This document shows positions 25,913 to 35,016 of a DNA stretch of 64,000 bases, in pieces (positions within the stretch are counted from its first letter, which is position 1; each line of letters starts with the position of its first letter). The stretch covers positions 1-64,000 of the forward strand of contig JAWKMZ010000007.1 in NCBI GenBank assembly GCA_041391965.1, in the 5' to 3' direction. The notes below the pieces were generated by a model, which worked only from the letters and a program-made list of their open reading frames with translations, ran no database searches and was not told where the DNA came from. Origin of the DNA: JAWKMZ01 sp041391965 (GTDB lineage: Bacteria > Bacteroidota > Bacteroidia > Flavobacteriales > Flavobacteriaceae). A program made the position numbers and the translations under genes.

Positions 25913-27487
25913 ATGAACCAAAAAACTCTAACCCTAATTTTTGCTGCCTTATTTTATAGTGTCTGTGTGTTTTCACAAGACAGTACTAAAGTTAAGACCC
26001 AAAAAGACGACCAAGTCAAAATAAATGAGTCGAAAATTGACTCTATTATTGATGGTAAGATATATGATTCTAAAACCATTCCTTCTGCAACGGATTCACT
26101 TAATGTGAACTCATTGAGTGATTTGCAAATAGCTTCAGATTTTGACCAAAAATGGTTAGACGAATTGTACAGCAATTCATTGTTTGATACTATTTATGAC
26201 TCAGTTACAGATTTAAAATACGACACAGTTGACTATCCAGAATTGCCAACCGATACTTTAAAAGCACGTTTAAAAGCTCTCAATTCAAAAACACCTTTTA
26301 ACATTGCATATAATCCAGCTTTAGAAAGTGTTATAAAATCGTATTTAAAAAACAGACGCAATACTTTGCAACGTTTGATGGCTTTAAGCGAGTATTATTT
26401 TCCGATGTTTGAGAAAGAATTAGATAATTACGATATTCCTTTAGAAGTAAAATATTTAGCTATTGTAGAGTCGGCTTTAAAGCCAAGAGCAAAATCAAGA
26501 GTTGGTGCTACAGGACTTTGGCAATTTATGTTCCAAACAGGTAAAATGTACGGACTTAACGTGAGCAGCTATGTTGATGAGCGGAGTGATCCTATAAAAT
26601 CTACAGAAGCAGCAAGTAAATATTTAGCGAAACTCTATGAAATTTTTGGTGATTGGGATTTGGTTTTGGCAGCCTATAATTCAGGACCAGGAAATGTGAG
26701 CAAAGCCATTCGACGTTCTGGCGGTTATGAAAATTATTGGAACATTAGACCTTTTTTGCCACGTGAAACCGCAGGTTATCTGCCAGCATTTTTAGCAACC
26801 ATGTATATTTTTGAATATGCTGAAGAAAGCGGATTTAAGAAAATAAAACCCGATTTTAGATATGTAGAAACCGATACCATCCACGTAAAACAAATGATTA
26901 GTTTGGATCAGGTTTCGGAGTTGTTAGATGTGCCAATGGAAGAACTTCAGTTTTTAAATCCATCCTATAAATTAGACATTATTCCATTTATTAAAGGCGA
27001 AAATTACACCTTAAGATTACCAAGGCAAGCTATTGGTAAATTTGTAAGCAACGAAACACAAATTTACGCTTATGTAGAAAATGAACTGAATAAACGCGAA
27101 AAACCGTTGCCACAATTTTTTGAATCAGAATCTAAAACGAGGTATAGAGTAAGGTCTGGTGATAATTTGGGCAAAATAGCAAGACGTTATGGCGTAAGAG
27201 TTTCACAATTAAAACAATGGAATGGATTACGAAGTAATAATATTAGAATTGGTCAACATTTAACAGTTTATAAAAGACGTGCAGTAACCTCTACAACGAT
27301 GGCTTCAAATGACCAGCCAAAAGCAACGCCTTCAAGCTCAAGTAAAACCTACAAAGTTAGGTCTGGAGACTCCCTTTGGAGTATTTCTAAAAAATTTCCT
27401 GGAGTTTCTGTGGAAAATATCAAAGAATGGAACGATATTAGCGGTACTAATTTAAAAGTAGGAACAACACTTAAAATTTCTGGTTAA
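25913..27487 (+). CDS. Membrane-bound lytic transglycosylase with two LysM repeats (MltD-like)
   Basis: A 524-residue exported murein hydrolase: signal peptide ending VCVFSQ, an acidic linker, a lytic transglycosylase (SLT) domain (about 150-300) with KYLAIVESALKPRAKS (catalytic Glu about 186), GATGLWQFM and LAAYNSGPGNVSKAI, then two LysM peptidoglycan-binding repeats (about 414-457 and 479-523), each with YKVRSGD/YRVRSGD and a WN(G/D) turn. The domain order matches E. coli MltD, which cleaves glycan strands to allow wall growth. It is followed at 25 bp by a lipoprotein gene. 25740-25912 contains no gene. Confidence 0.93.
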   Translation: MNQKTLTLIFAALFYSVCVFSQDSTKVKTQKDDQVKINESKIDSIIDGKIYDSKTIPSATDSLNVNSLSDLQIASDFDQKWLDELYSNSLFDTIYDSVTDLKYDTVDYPELPTDTLKARLKALNSKTPFNIAYNPALESVIKSYLKNRRNTLQRLMALSEYYFPMFEKELDNYDIPLEVKYLAIVESALKPRAKSRVGATGLWQFMFQTGKMYGLNVSSYVDERSDPIKSTEAASKYLAKLYEIFGDWDLVLAAYNSGPGNVSKAIRRSGGYENYWNIRPFLPRETAGYLPAFLATMYIFEYAEESGFKKIKPDFRYVETDTIHVKQMISLDQVSELLDVPMEELQFLNPSYKLDIIPFIKGENYTLRLPRQAIGKFVSNETQIYAYVENELNKREKPLPQFFESESKTRYRVRSGDNLGKIARRYGVRVSQLKQWNGLRSNNIRIGQHLTVYKRRAVTSTTMASNDQPKATPSSSSKTYKVRSGDSLWSISKKFPGVSVENIKEWNDISGTNLKVGTTLKISG

Positions 27488-27512
27488 GTGTTATAATTTT
27501 AAACTTTAATCC

Positions 27513-28487
27513 ATGAAAACTTTATTATCGCTCACCTTGTCTTTTTTGTTATTGGTCTCTTGTAATGATGGTTCTAAAAACCAACGTATAGTACCTTCCT
27601 CTTCGGGACGCATTAATAATCTTCAAGTTGTAGTTGATAATTTGCTTTGGGACGACTCTGTAGGTGAAGCTATAAGAGATGTCTTTGCTGCACCAGTACA
27701 AGCGCTCAACCAAGAAGAACCCTTATTTTCGATTAGTCAAATGCCGCCTCAGGTATTTACGGATTTTGCAACCAAAAACAGAATCATTTTAAAAATAGAA
27801 AAAGGAGCTCCAAAGGCAACCACTATCAAAGAAGACGTGTATGCTAAACCTCAAAAAGTGGCTGTAGTTTCTGGTGAAACCAATGAAGAAATTATTGAAC
27901 AGCTCAAAGCAAATGGCGATAAAATTATTGCAGCCTTCAAAAAAGAAGAAATTGCAGAACGTCAACGCCAAATTAAACTGTCATTACATGATGATTCTGC
28001 TTTAGAGAAAAAATTAGGTATTACACTCCAATTTCCAACGGCTTATAGAATTGCAAAAGAGGACAACAATTTTTTCTGGATTAGAAAAGACATCAATACA
28101 GGAACTATGGATTTAATGATCTATTCAGTGCCTTTAAATACAATAAAAAAAGGCGACAGCACTATTGTTGATATTATCAGAATGCGAGATTCTATTGGTA
28201 AAGTTCATATTCCAGGACCCGTTGAAGGCTCTTATATGATTACAGAAGAAGCGTATTCGCCTTATTTATTTGAAACCACCTTAGATAATAAACCAACCTT
28301 TGAAACCAAAGGCATTTGGGATGTTAAAAATGCGTTTATGTCAGGACCATTTATCAATTATGCTATTGAAGACAAAGCACATAATCGATATTTAGTTATT
28401 GAAGGTTATGTGTTTGCACCTTCGGTTGAAAAACGCGACCATATTTTTGAGCTCGAAGCCATCATAAAATCGATTCATATCAAATAA
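27513..28487 (+). CDS. DUF4837 lipoprotein
   Basis: A 324-residue lipoprotein (signal MKTLLSLTLSFLLLVSC, lipobox Cys at residue 17) of the Bacteroidota DUF4837 family. Recognisable family segments are PSSSGRINNLQVVVDNLLW near the N-terminus, the middle QLKANGDKIIAAFKKEEIAE helix, and the C-terminal FMSGPFINYAIEDKAHNRYL. The domain has no known activity. Transcribed with the MltD-like gene, it probably acts at the envelope. Confidence 0.85.
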   Translation: MKTLLSLTLSFLLLVSCNDGSKNQRIVPSSSGRINNLQVVVDNLLWDDSVGEAIRDVFAAPVQALNQEEPLFSISQMPPQVFTDFATKNRIILKIEKGAPKATTIKEDVYAKPQKVAVVSGETNEEIIEQLKANGDKIIAAFKKEEIAERQRQIKLSLHDDSALEKKLGITLQFPTAYRIAKEDNNFFWIRKDINTGTMDLMIYSVPLNTIKKGDSTIVDIIRMRDSIGKVHIPGPVEGSYMITEEAYSPYLFETTLDNKPTFETKGIWDVKNAFMSGPFINYAIEDKAHNRYLVIEGYVFAPSVEKRDHIFELEAIIKSIHIK

Positions 28488-28490
28488 CAA

Positions 28491-28516
28491 AAAAGCCAAC
28501 GAATTTGTTGGCTTTT
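28491..28516. terminator. Bidirectional terminator between the DUF4837 gene and tatA
   Basis: Hairpin AAAAGCCAAC / GTTGGCTTTT (arms 28491-28500 and 28507-28516, six-base loop), followed by TTTTT on the + strand and preceded by an A run that serves the opposite strand. Confidence 0.8.
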
Positions 28517-28539
28517 GTTTTTCTTAAGATAAAATACTT

Positions 28540-28734
28540 TTATTCCTTTTTATCTCCAGACGTTTTTGTAGTACTATCATCTTTACTGGCATCTTTAAAC
28601 TCTTTGATACCACTTCCAAGACCTTTCATAAGTTCCGGAATTTTTTTTCCTCCAAATAATAGTAAAACCACAACTGCTATTAAAACCCATGATCCAGGTC
28701 CAATGGCGCCTAAAAATATACTTGATGCTATCAT
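28540..28734 (-). CDS. tatA: Twin-arginine translocase subunit TatA/TatE
   Basis: A 64-residue pore-forming subunit of the Tat exporter, which moves folded proteins across the inner membrane. Seen: one N-terminal transmembrane helix (GAIGPGSWVLIAVVVLLLFG), the conserved FG turn, then the amphipathic helix GGKKIPELMKGLGSGIKEFK and a charged tail. No tatC is in the window; split Tat genes are usual in Bacteroidota. It is divergent from the M23 gene. Confidence 0.92.
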   Translation of the reverse strand: MIASSIFLGAIGPGSWVLIAVVVLLLFGGKKIPELMKGLGSGIKEFKDASKDDSTTKTSGDKKE

Positions 28735-28850
28735 AACATTTAGATTTGAGTTGCAAATTTAATAATTAAACTTCAATTAATACGTTTTTAAACAAACTTT
28801 AGAAAGATACCAAACATATTTGACCTATTTTTATTTAATTTTGTTTTACA

Positions 28851-29717
28851 ATGACAGAGAAAAAAAAAGAAAAAAGATTCGCAAAAAAGCTGTTGCACAA
28901 ATACCGTTTGGTAATTCTAAACGAAGACACGTTTGAAGAGCGTTTTGCTATAAAGTTAACACGGCTTAATGTTTTTGTAATTGTATCATTGTCCACCATC
29001 TTTTTAGTGGCTGCAACAACATTTTTGATTGCGTTTACCTCTTTAAGAGAGTTCATTCCTGGTTATTCTTCTGCAAAATTAAAAAAGCAGGCTACAGAAC
29101 TTAATTATAGAACAGACTCTTTGCAGCAAATCATTACCCAAAACGAAAAATATTTTGCATCAATAAAGCGTGTTTTAACAGGTGACGTCAAAATGGTTGA
29201 ATTTAATAAAGATTCTATCATAGATGCAGCCAATAAAGACACTACTGTAGCAAATTTAAAACCCATTAAAGCCGATTCTATACTGAGAGAAAAAGTAGAT
29301 AAAGAAGATAAATACAATTTGTTTGAATCAGCAATTTCAGCATCTAACTTTGTGCTATATCCACCTGTAAATGGAACCATTTCTGAACCGTACAACGTTA
29401 AAGAAAAGCACTACGCTGTAGATATTGTAGTTGCAAAAGACACTCCTGTAAAAGCCACAGCCGATGGAACAGTTATCTTTGCAGAATGGACTGCCGAAAC
29501 AGGTTATGTGATTATTATAGAACACAGTTATGAATTGATTTCTGTTTACAAACACAACGCCTCTTTGACCAAACAACAAGGTGATTTGGTAAAAGCTGGA
29601 GAAGTTATTGCAATGGCTGGAAATACTGGTGAATATACTACAGGACCACATTTGCATTTTGAGTTGTGGAGCAAAGGCTACCCAATAAATCCGACTAATT
29701 TTATCGATTTTAAATGA
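28851..29717 (+). CDS. M23-family metallopeptidase (murein endopeptidase-like)
   Basis: A 288-residue membrane-anchored peptidase: a basic cytoplasmic N-terminus, one transmembrane helix (about 40-62), a coiled linker (about 70-170), and a C-terminal M23 domain. The zinc-site motifs HYAVDIVVAKDTPVKATADG (H...D) and HLHFELW are intact, so it should be active on the peptide cross-links of peptidoglycan. It ends 4 bp inside the next gene (ATGATG), which couples it to the GH3-family gene. Confidence 0.88.
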   Translation: MTEKKKEKRFAKKLLHKYRLVILNEDTFEERFAIKLTRLNVFVIVSLSTIFLVAATTFLIAFTSLREFIPGYSSAKLKKQATELNYRTDSLQQIITQNEKYFASIKRVLTGDVKMVEFNKDSIIDAANKDTTVANLKPIKADSILREKVDKEDKYNLFESAISASNFVLYPPVNGTISEPYNVKEKHYAVDIVVAKDTPVKATADGTVIFAEWTAETGYVIIIEHSYELISVYKHNASLTKQQGDLVKAGEVIAMAGNTGEYTTGPHLHFELWSKGYPINPTNFIDFK

Positions 29718-31219
29718 TGCGCTCTATAAAATCTGTTTTAGCCCAACCTTTTGCATTAGGCGTAAAAAAATCTATTTTAAAATGGGCAAATCAGCCATTT
29801 AAAACTCAAAATAAAGTATTTCAAAATTTAATCAAAAAAGCCACTTCTACACAATTTGGCAAAGACCACGATTTTAAAAGCATCAATTCGTATTCAGATT
29901 TTGTAAAGCGTGTTCCAATAAGAGATTATGAAGCGCTAAAACCGTATGTAGAACGAGTGGTTGCAGGTGAAAAAAATATTTTATGGAAAGGCAAACCCAT
30001 TTATTTTGCTAAAACCTCTGGGACGACTTCTGGTGCAAAATACATTCCTATCACTAAAGAAAGTATGCCAACACATGTGGAAGCCGCTCGAAATGCCATT
30101 TTAATGTACATTGCTGAAACTGGAAACAGCCAATTTGTAGATGGCAAGATGATTTTTCTTCAAGGAAGTCCCATTTTAGAGCAAAAAAACGGAATTCAAT
30201 TAGGACGTTTATCAGGAATTGTAGCACATTATGTTCCAAAATATCTTCAAAAAAATAGAATGCCATCTTGGGAGACCAATTGTATAGATGATTGGGAAAC
30301 TAAGGTAAACGCTATTGTTGATGAGACTTTATCAGAAAATATGACCATCATTTCTGGTATTCCATCTTGGGTTCAGATGTATTTTGAGAAAATTCAGCAT
30401 AAAACAGGAAAAAAAGTGGGCGAGGTTTTTAAAAATTTCAACCTTTTTATTTTTGGAGGTGTTAATTATGAGCCTTACAGAGCTAAATTTGAAAATTTAA
30501 TTGGACGAAAAGTAGATAGCATTGAATTATATCCAGCAAGCGAGGGTTTTTTTGCATTTCAAGACAAACAAAACGAAAAAGGCATGCTGTTACAACTTAA
30601 TTCAGGAATTTTTTATGAATTTATCAAGGCGGATGAATTTTTTAATGAACATCCAAAGCGCATAACCATCAAAGAGGTAGAAATTGGCATTAATTACGTG
30701 ATGATTATTTCTACCAATGCAGGGCTTTGGGCATACAATATTGGTGATACAGTTGCATTTACTTCAACAAAACCTTACAGAGTTATTGTTACTGGTCGTA
30801 TCAAACATTTTATTTCAGCTTTTGGAGAGCATGTTATTGGTAAAGAAGTAGAACAAGCGCTTCAAGAAGCTATTGCAGCTACCAATATACAAATTTCTGA
30901 ATTTACAGTGGCACCACAAATTAATCCAGCACAAGGATTACCATATCACGAGTGGTTTATCGAATTTGAAAATCAACCTCAAAGCGTAGACTTTCTTATT
31001 CAAAACATCGAAAAATCATTACAACACCAAAACACCTATTATTTCGATTTAATAAAAGGCAATGTGCTACAGCCTCTTAAAATAACTCAGGTTAAAAAAA
31101 ATGGGTTTCAAGACTATATGAAATCTATTGGTAAGCTTGGAGGTCAGAACAAAATTCCTCGTTTATCAAATGATCGAAAAATAGCCGACGCCTTAATAGA
31201 TTTAAAATTAACTAAATAA
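29714..31219 (+). CDS. GH3-family acyl-adenylate/amido-synthetase-like enzyme
   Basis: A 501-residue protein of the GH3 (auxin-responsive promoter) family, whose plant members join an acyl acid to an amino acid through an acyl-adenylate. The ATP-binding motif YFAKTSGTTSGAKYIPIT is at about residues 97-114, followed by FGGVNYEPYRAKF, ELYPASEGFFAFQ and YNIGDTVAFTS. The bacterial substrates are unknown. The start is the ATG at 29714 (the second ATG at 29717 is equally possible) and overlaps the M23 stop. It is followed by the DUF6909-like gene. Confidence 0.87.
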   Translation: MMRSIKSVLAQPFALGVKKSILKWANQPFKTQNKVFQNLIKKATSTQFGKDHDFKSINSYSDFVKRVPIRDYEALKPYVERVVAGEKNILWKGKPIYFAKTSGTTSGAKYIPITKESMPTHVEAARNAILMYIAETGNSQFVDGKMIFLQGSPILEQKNGIQLGRLSGIVAHYVPKYLQKNRMPSWETNCIDDWETKVNAIVDETLSENMTIISGIPSWVQMYFEKIQHKTGKKVGEVFKNFNLFIFGGVNYEPYRAKFENLIGRKVDSIELYPASEGFFAFQDKQNEKGMLLQLNSGIFYEFIKADEFFNEHPKRITIKEVEIGINYVMIISTNAGLWAYNIGDTVAFTSTKPYRVIVTGRIKHFISAFGEHVIGKEVEQALQEAIAATNIQISEFTVAPQINPAQGLPYHEWFIEFENQPQSVDFLIQNIEKSLQHQNTYYFDLIKGNVLQPLKITQVKKNGFQDYMKSIGKLGGQNKIPRLSNDRKIADALIDLKLTK

Positions 31220-31247
31220 TGCTATATTTGCTGGCTAAATATGAACT

Positions 31248-32933
31248 ATGAATAAAAAACATCATGCACGAACGAGAGCTCAAGAAAGCTCAAATGCCAT
31301 TGAAAGAATGTATATTACCATGCGCCATTTGTTTAATCGCGGATTTTACAAACCAATGGGTATTTCTGGTGAAACACTACGTGAAGCCTTATTACAATTA
31401 AGACCAGAAATTTACGGCTCTATAGGCGAAGAAAAAGCAGAATTAGACGGTTTACTATATGTGGTTGATAGATTGCCTTATGGTATAGAAGAATGTACAT
31501 TTATTAACCTTACAAGTGATGAAGGTTATGGAAACTCTCATTTTAAACCAATTATTCCACCCAAAAGACGACGTAATTGCTATCGTATTGACAACGAACA
31601 AATGAATATTGAAATAACCAGAGGACGTTCGGAAATATATGATATTTTAACGCATTTAACCTTTATGTTCGTGGAATCACACAAAATAAGTAAACGCGTA
31701 TTAATTGATGAGCAAGGTTCCACAACAAGAGATTGGATTAAACTTGAAAAAGCAGTTTTTTCCAAAAACAAGTTAACACAACCAGAGCGCGAAATTGCCA
31801 TTACACATACGGCTAATATTTTAGGCAGAACCTTTAATGAAATTACTGAAGTTTATAATGCTTTTGCTTTGCCAAACCAACCCGAACGTTTGTTACATTT
31901 GGTGTATTGGTTAGGTAAGTTGGCCATAGAAGAAGTCATCAACAACAATAAAAGAACAGTAACATTTAGCCCAGTATTGCGAGAACGTTTGGGGCATCAT
32001 ATTCACGGAGAGATTTGGGCCGACACCATTAAAGAAACCTTAGAAAAAAACAACTTATTAGAGCGTCCAATACATGTGATAAGTGCTAATATGCACAGTG
32101 TAATGAACTCTTTATTTGCGCCGCAAGCATTAAAAGTATTTGCTGCAAAAAAGAACATTTTTGAGGTTTACGAAGCATTGAGCCAAAAAGATAATGAAAC
32201 TTTACGCAATAAAGTGACCAAAGAAGCGTTGCAAAGAGGAATGATTTATATACCAGACACTTCAGGAACTAATATAGACGTGCAAATTTTTGACACGGCA
32301 AAAATTGATTTCACAAAAACCGATATAGAACACACAAAACAATTTAAAACCGCAGAACAACCTGTACTGTTTGTCATGGATTACGCTTTTGGTGAGCAAG
32401 CTTATGAAACCATTGATGAATTACTGAAACCAGTAAAAGTTAATGGTAAGAAGGTTCATTTAAATGTAGAATCAATTTCCATTATGGGAAAAGCAGGAAT
32501 TTTAGAAGGAGGAAAAGGAGATATTATGATACCTTCAGCTCATATTTTTGAAGGAACAGCAGATAATTATCCATTAGAAAATGAACTGTCAAAATCTGAT
32601 TTCGAAAACCAAGGTATCAATGTTTATGAAGGTTCTATGATTACGGTTTTAGGAACATCACTTCAAAATAAAGAAATTTTAAAATTCTTTTTTAGCTCTA
32701 CTTGGAACGTGATTGGACTAGAAATGGAAGGCGCACATTACCAAAAAGCAATACAAGCAGCATCAAAAGTAAGAGGCAGTATCAGAAGCGATGTAAAAGT
32801 AAGATATGCCTATTATGCAAGCGATAACCCATTAGAAACAGGAAGCACGTTAGCATCAGGAGGTTTAGGGACTTCGGGTGTAAAACCAACCTATTTAATA
32901 ACAAGAAAAATTTTACAACAAATATTTAATTAG
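31248..32933 (+). CDS. DUF6909-like protein with C-terminal nucleoside-phosphorylase-like region
   Basis: A 561-residue cytosolic protein without signal or membrane segments, which I believe is the DUF6909 family. The N-terminal 250 residues are helical (ERMYITMRHLFNRGFYKPMG ... GHHIHGEIWADTIKETLEK). The C-terminal part from about residue 375 looks like the nucleoside phosphorylase fold: SIMGKAGILEGGKGDIMIPS, then GTADNY, then NVIGLEMEGAHYQKAI, where GLEMEG equals the E-M-E ribose-binding motif of that superfamily. The function is unknown. It follows GH3 by 28 bp, so a two-gene unit is likely. TATATTTG at 31223-31230 may give it its own promoter. Confidence 0.6.
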   Translation: MNKKHHARTRAQESSNAIERMYITMRHLFNRGFYKPMGISGETLREALLQLRPEIYGSIGEEKAELDGLLYVVDRLPYGIEECTFINLTSDEGYGNSHFKPIIPPKRRRNCYRIDNEQMNIEITRGRSEIYDILTHLTFMFVESHKISKRVLIDEQGSTTRDWIKLEKAVFSKNKLTQPEREIAITHTANILGRTFNEITEVYNAFALPNQPERLLHLVYWLGKLAIEEVINNNKRTVTFSPVLRERLGHHIHGEIWADTIKETLEKNNLLERPIHVISANMHSVMNSLFAPQALKVFAAKKNIFEVYEALSQKDNETLRNKVTKEALQRGMIYIPDTSGTNIDVQIFDTAKIDFTKTDIEHTKQFKTAEQPVLFVMDYAFGEQAYETIDELLKPVKVNGKKVHLNVESISIMGKAGILEGGKGDIMIPSAHIFEGTADNYPLENELSKSDFENQGINVYEGSMITVLGTSLQNKEILKFFFSSTWNVIGLEMEGAHYQKAIQAASKVRGSIRSDVKVRYAYYASDNPLETGSTLASGGLGTSGVKPTYLITRKILQQIFN

Positions 32934-32937
32934 TGCT

Positions 32938-34008
32938 ATGAGTAACGATTTACAAAATCAAAATAAAAATAACAATCCCTCGGAAGAGTTGGATTTGGTG
33001 ATGTTATTTAACTTAATTGGAAAGGCATTTAATAGGTTTTTTAATTTTATTGGCTCTATATTTAAAGCGATTTTTTCTGTATTTATTTATGCTTTAAAAG
33101 CTATTGTAAATAACTTTAAACTTATTGGCATATCAATGTTTGTTGCTGTAATAATTGGCTTTGGTTTAGAGCATTTACAGCCAGATGTTTATAGTTCTCA
33201 AATGGTAGTAAAACCCTATTTTGATTCAAAGTACCAATTAGTTACCAATATTAATTATTATAATGCTCTAATTAGAGAACGAGACTTTAATCAACTTAAA
33301 GAGTTGTTTGAAATTAGTAAAGATGATGCAGAACAAATTTTAAATTTTGAGATTAACTCTGGTCCTGAAACAGAAAATGATAGAATTGTGCAGTATGATG
33401 AATTTATTAAATCAATTGATAGTATTAGAGCACAAAATATAAGTTTTGATGATTTTGTTGAAAACAGAAGTATTTATACAGGCGATATTTTTGAAATTAA
33501 TGTCATGTCTACTAAAAAAGATATTTTTAGATCGTTAGAAAAAGGATTAAATACCACGTTTACGAATACCTACTCTAGGAAAAAAATGTTAAAAAGAGAT
33601 TCTTTGATATCAATTGACAAAGCAAGAATAAATAACTCTTTAAAAGAAGTTGATTCTTTAAAAAAAGTCTATATAGCAGTTATGGAACAGGAGTCTAAAT
33701 CAGACAAAGGCACAACCATAGCTACAAAAGACGGTGTGTCTTTAATAAAAGAACGCACCAATACTCGAGAGTTTGATTTGTTGGAAAAGCAAATTAAATT
33801 AAGACAAGATTTAAGTGCATTAGAATCACAAAAAGTAGAAGAGGATGTGTTTTTTGATACAATTTCAGGATTTCAAGATGTAGGTGCTAAGTATGTAAGT
33901 TTTTGGAAACGCTATTCTATTATTTTTCCAATCTTAACCTTTTTATTATTGGCATTAGGATACTCAACAAAAAGAGTCATAAAATATGTTAAAAACTATG
34001 AAGCCTAA
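32938..34008 (+). CDS. Wzz-like polysaccharide chain-length determinant (atypical)
   Basis: A 356-residue inner-membrane protein. It has a long charged N-terminus, one helix at about 58-78 (NFKLIGISMFVAVIIGFG), a large periplasmic region rich in coiled-coil sequence (about 100-320) and a second helix at about 326-346. This two-helix, coiled-coil topology and its position at the head of the glycan cluster fit a Wzz co-polymerase, although the family's proline-rich second helix is not evident. It begins 5 bp after the DUF6909-like gene and overlaps rfbB. Confidence 0.6.
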   Translation: MSNDLQNQNKNNNPSEELDLVMLFNLIGKAFNRFFNFIGSIFKAIFSVFIYALKAIVNNFKLIGISMFVAVIIGFGLEHLQPDVYSSQMVVKPYFDSKYQLVTNINYYNALIRERDFNQLKELFEISKDDAEQILNFEINSGPETENDRIVQYDEFIKSIDSIRAQNISFDDFVENRSIYTGDIFEINVMSTKKDIFRSLEKGLNTTFTNTYSRKKMLKRDSLISIDKARINNSLKEVDSLKKVYIAVMEQESKSDKGTTIATKDGVSLIKERTNTREFDLLEKQIKLRQDLSALESQKVEEDVFFDTISGFQDVGAKYVSFWKRYSIIFPILTFLLLALGYSTKRVIKYVKNYEA

Positions 34009-35014
34009 AACCTTTTTAATCACTGGAGGCGCTGGCTTTATTGGCTCTAATTTTATTCCATATTTTTTAGAGCAATATCCTAACAACAACATCATAAACA
34101 TAGACAAGCTCACTTATGCAGGTGAGCTTTCTAATTTATCAGACGTTTATAATAATAAAAGATACACCTTTGTTAAAGGTGATATTTGTGATAGAGCTTT
34201 AGTTGAAAAACTATTTAAAGAACATCAGTTTGATGGCATTATTCATTTTGCGGCAGAATCTCACGTCGATAATTCTATAAAAAATCCAGATGCGTTTATT
34301 AAAACCAATATTTTTGGAACCTTTAATGTACTTGACGTCGCAAAAAATTACTGGATGGACGCGCCACATCAAATAAAACAAGGTTGTGAACACCATCGAT
34401 TTCATCATATTTCTACTGATGAGGTGTATGGAACATTAGGAGAATCAGGACTTTTTACTGAGCAAACACCATACGCTCCCAATAGTCCATACAGCGCTTC
34501 AAAAGCATCCTCAGATTTTGTGGTAAGAAGCTATTTTCACACATACGGAATGAATGTTGTAACCACCAATTGCTCTAACAATTATGGGCCAAAACAACAC
34601 GATGAGAAACTCATTCCAACCATCATTAGAAACGCCATTCAAGGTAAAAACATTCCTATTTATGGTACTGGCAAAAATGTTAGAGATTGGCTTTATGTAT
34701 ATGACCATTGTAAAGGGATTGATTTAGTATTTCAAAATGGAAAAGCAGGAGAAACCTACAATATTGGAGGAAAAAACGAACGAACTAATTTATACATAGC
34801 ACAAACAATTTGTAATATTTTAGACGAATTAAAACCAAAATCAACGTCCTATAAAAATCAAATTACTTTTGTAAATGACAGACCAGGTCACGACTTGCGT
34901 TATGCTATAGATGCCACAAAAATTGAAAGTGAATTAGGATGGAAAGCTACCGAAAATTTTGAATCAGGAATTAAAAAAACCGTAAATTGGTATCTTAATA
35001 AATACAGTTTATAA
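33998..35014 (+). CDS. rfbB: dTDP-glucose 4,6-dehydratase
   Basis: First rfb enzyme (338 residues) making dTDP-4-keto-6-deoxyglucose. NAD-binding motif TGGAGFIGSNF at the N-terminus, catalytic region HISTDEVYGTLG (TDE triad) and YSASKASSDF (YxxxK). I start at the ATG at 33998 (MKPKTFLITGG); the ATG at 33986 gives four extra residues. Either way it overlaps the Wzz-like gene. The insertion HHRFHHIS around residue 125 is common in the family. Neighbours rfbA, rfbC and rfbD complete the dTDP-L-rhamnose pathway. Confidence 0.96.
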   Translation: MKPKTFLITGGAGFIGSNFIPYFLEQYPNNNIINIDKLTYAGELSNLSDVYNNKRYTFVKGDICDRALVEKLFKEHQFDGIIHFAAESHVDNSIKNPDAFIKTNIFGTFNVLDVAKNYWMDAPHQIKQGCEHHRFHHISTDEVYGTLGESGLFTEQTPYAPNSPYSASKASSDFVVRSYFHTYGMNVVTTNCSNNYGPKQHDEKLIPTIIRNAIQGKNIPIYGTGKNVRDWLYVYDHCKGIDLVFQNGKAGETYNIGGKNERTNLYIAQTICNILDELKPKSTSYKNQITFVNDRPGHDLRYAIDATKIESELGWKATENFESGIKKTVNWYLNKYSL

Positions 35015-35016
35015 AA

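Noticed and set aside
29105..29657. Antisense ORFs opposite the M23 gene
   Set aside because: The + strand frame has an intact signal anchor and catalytic motifs; the opposite reading has no promoter, start region or recognisable motif.
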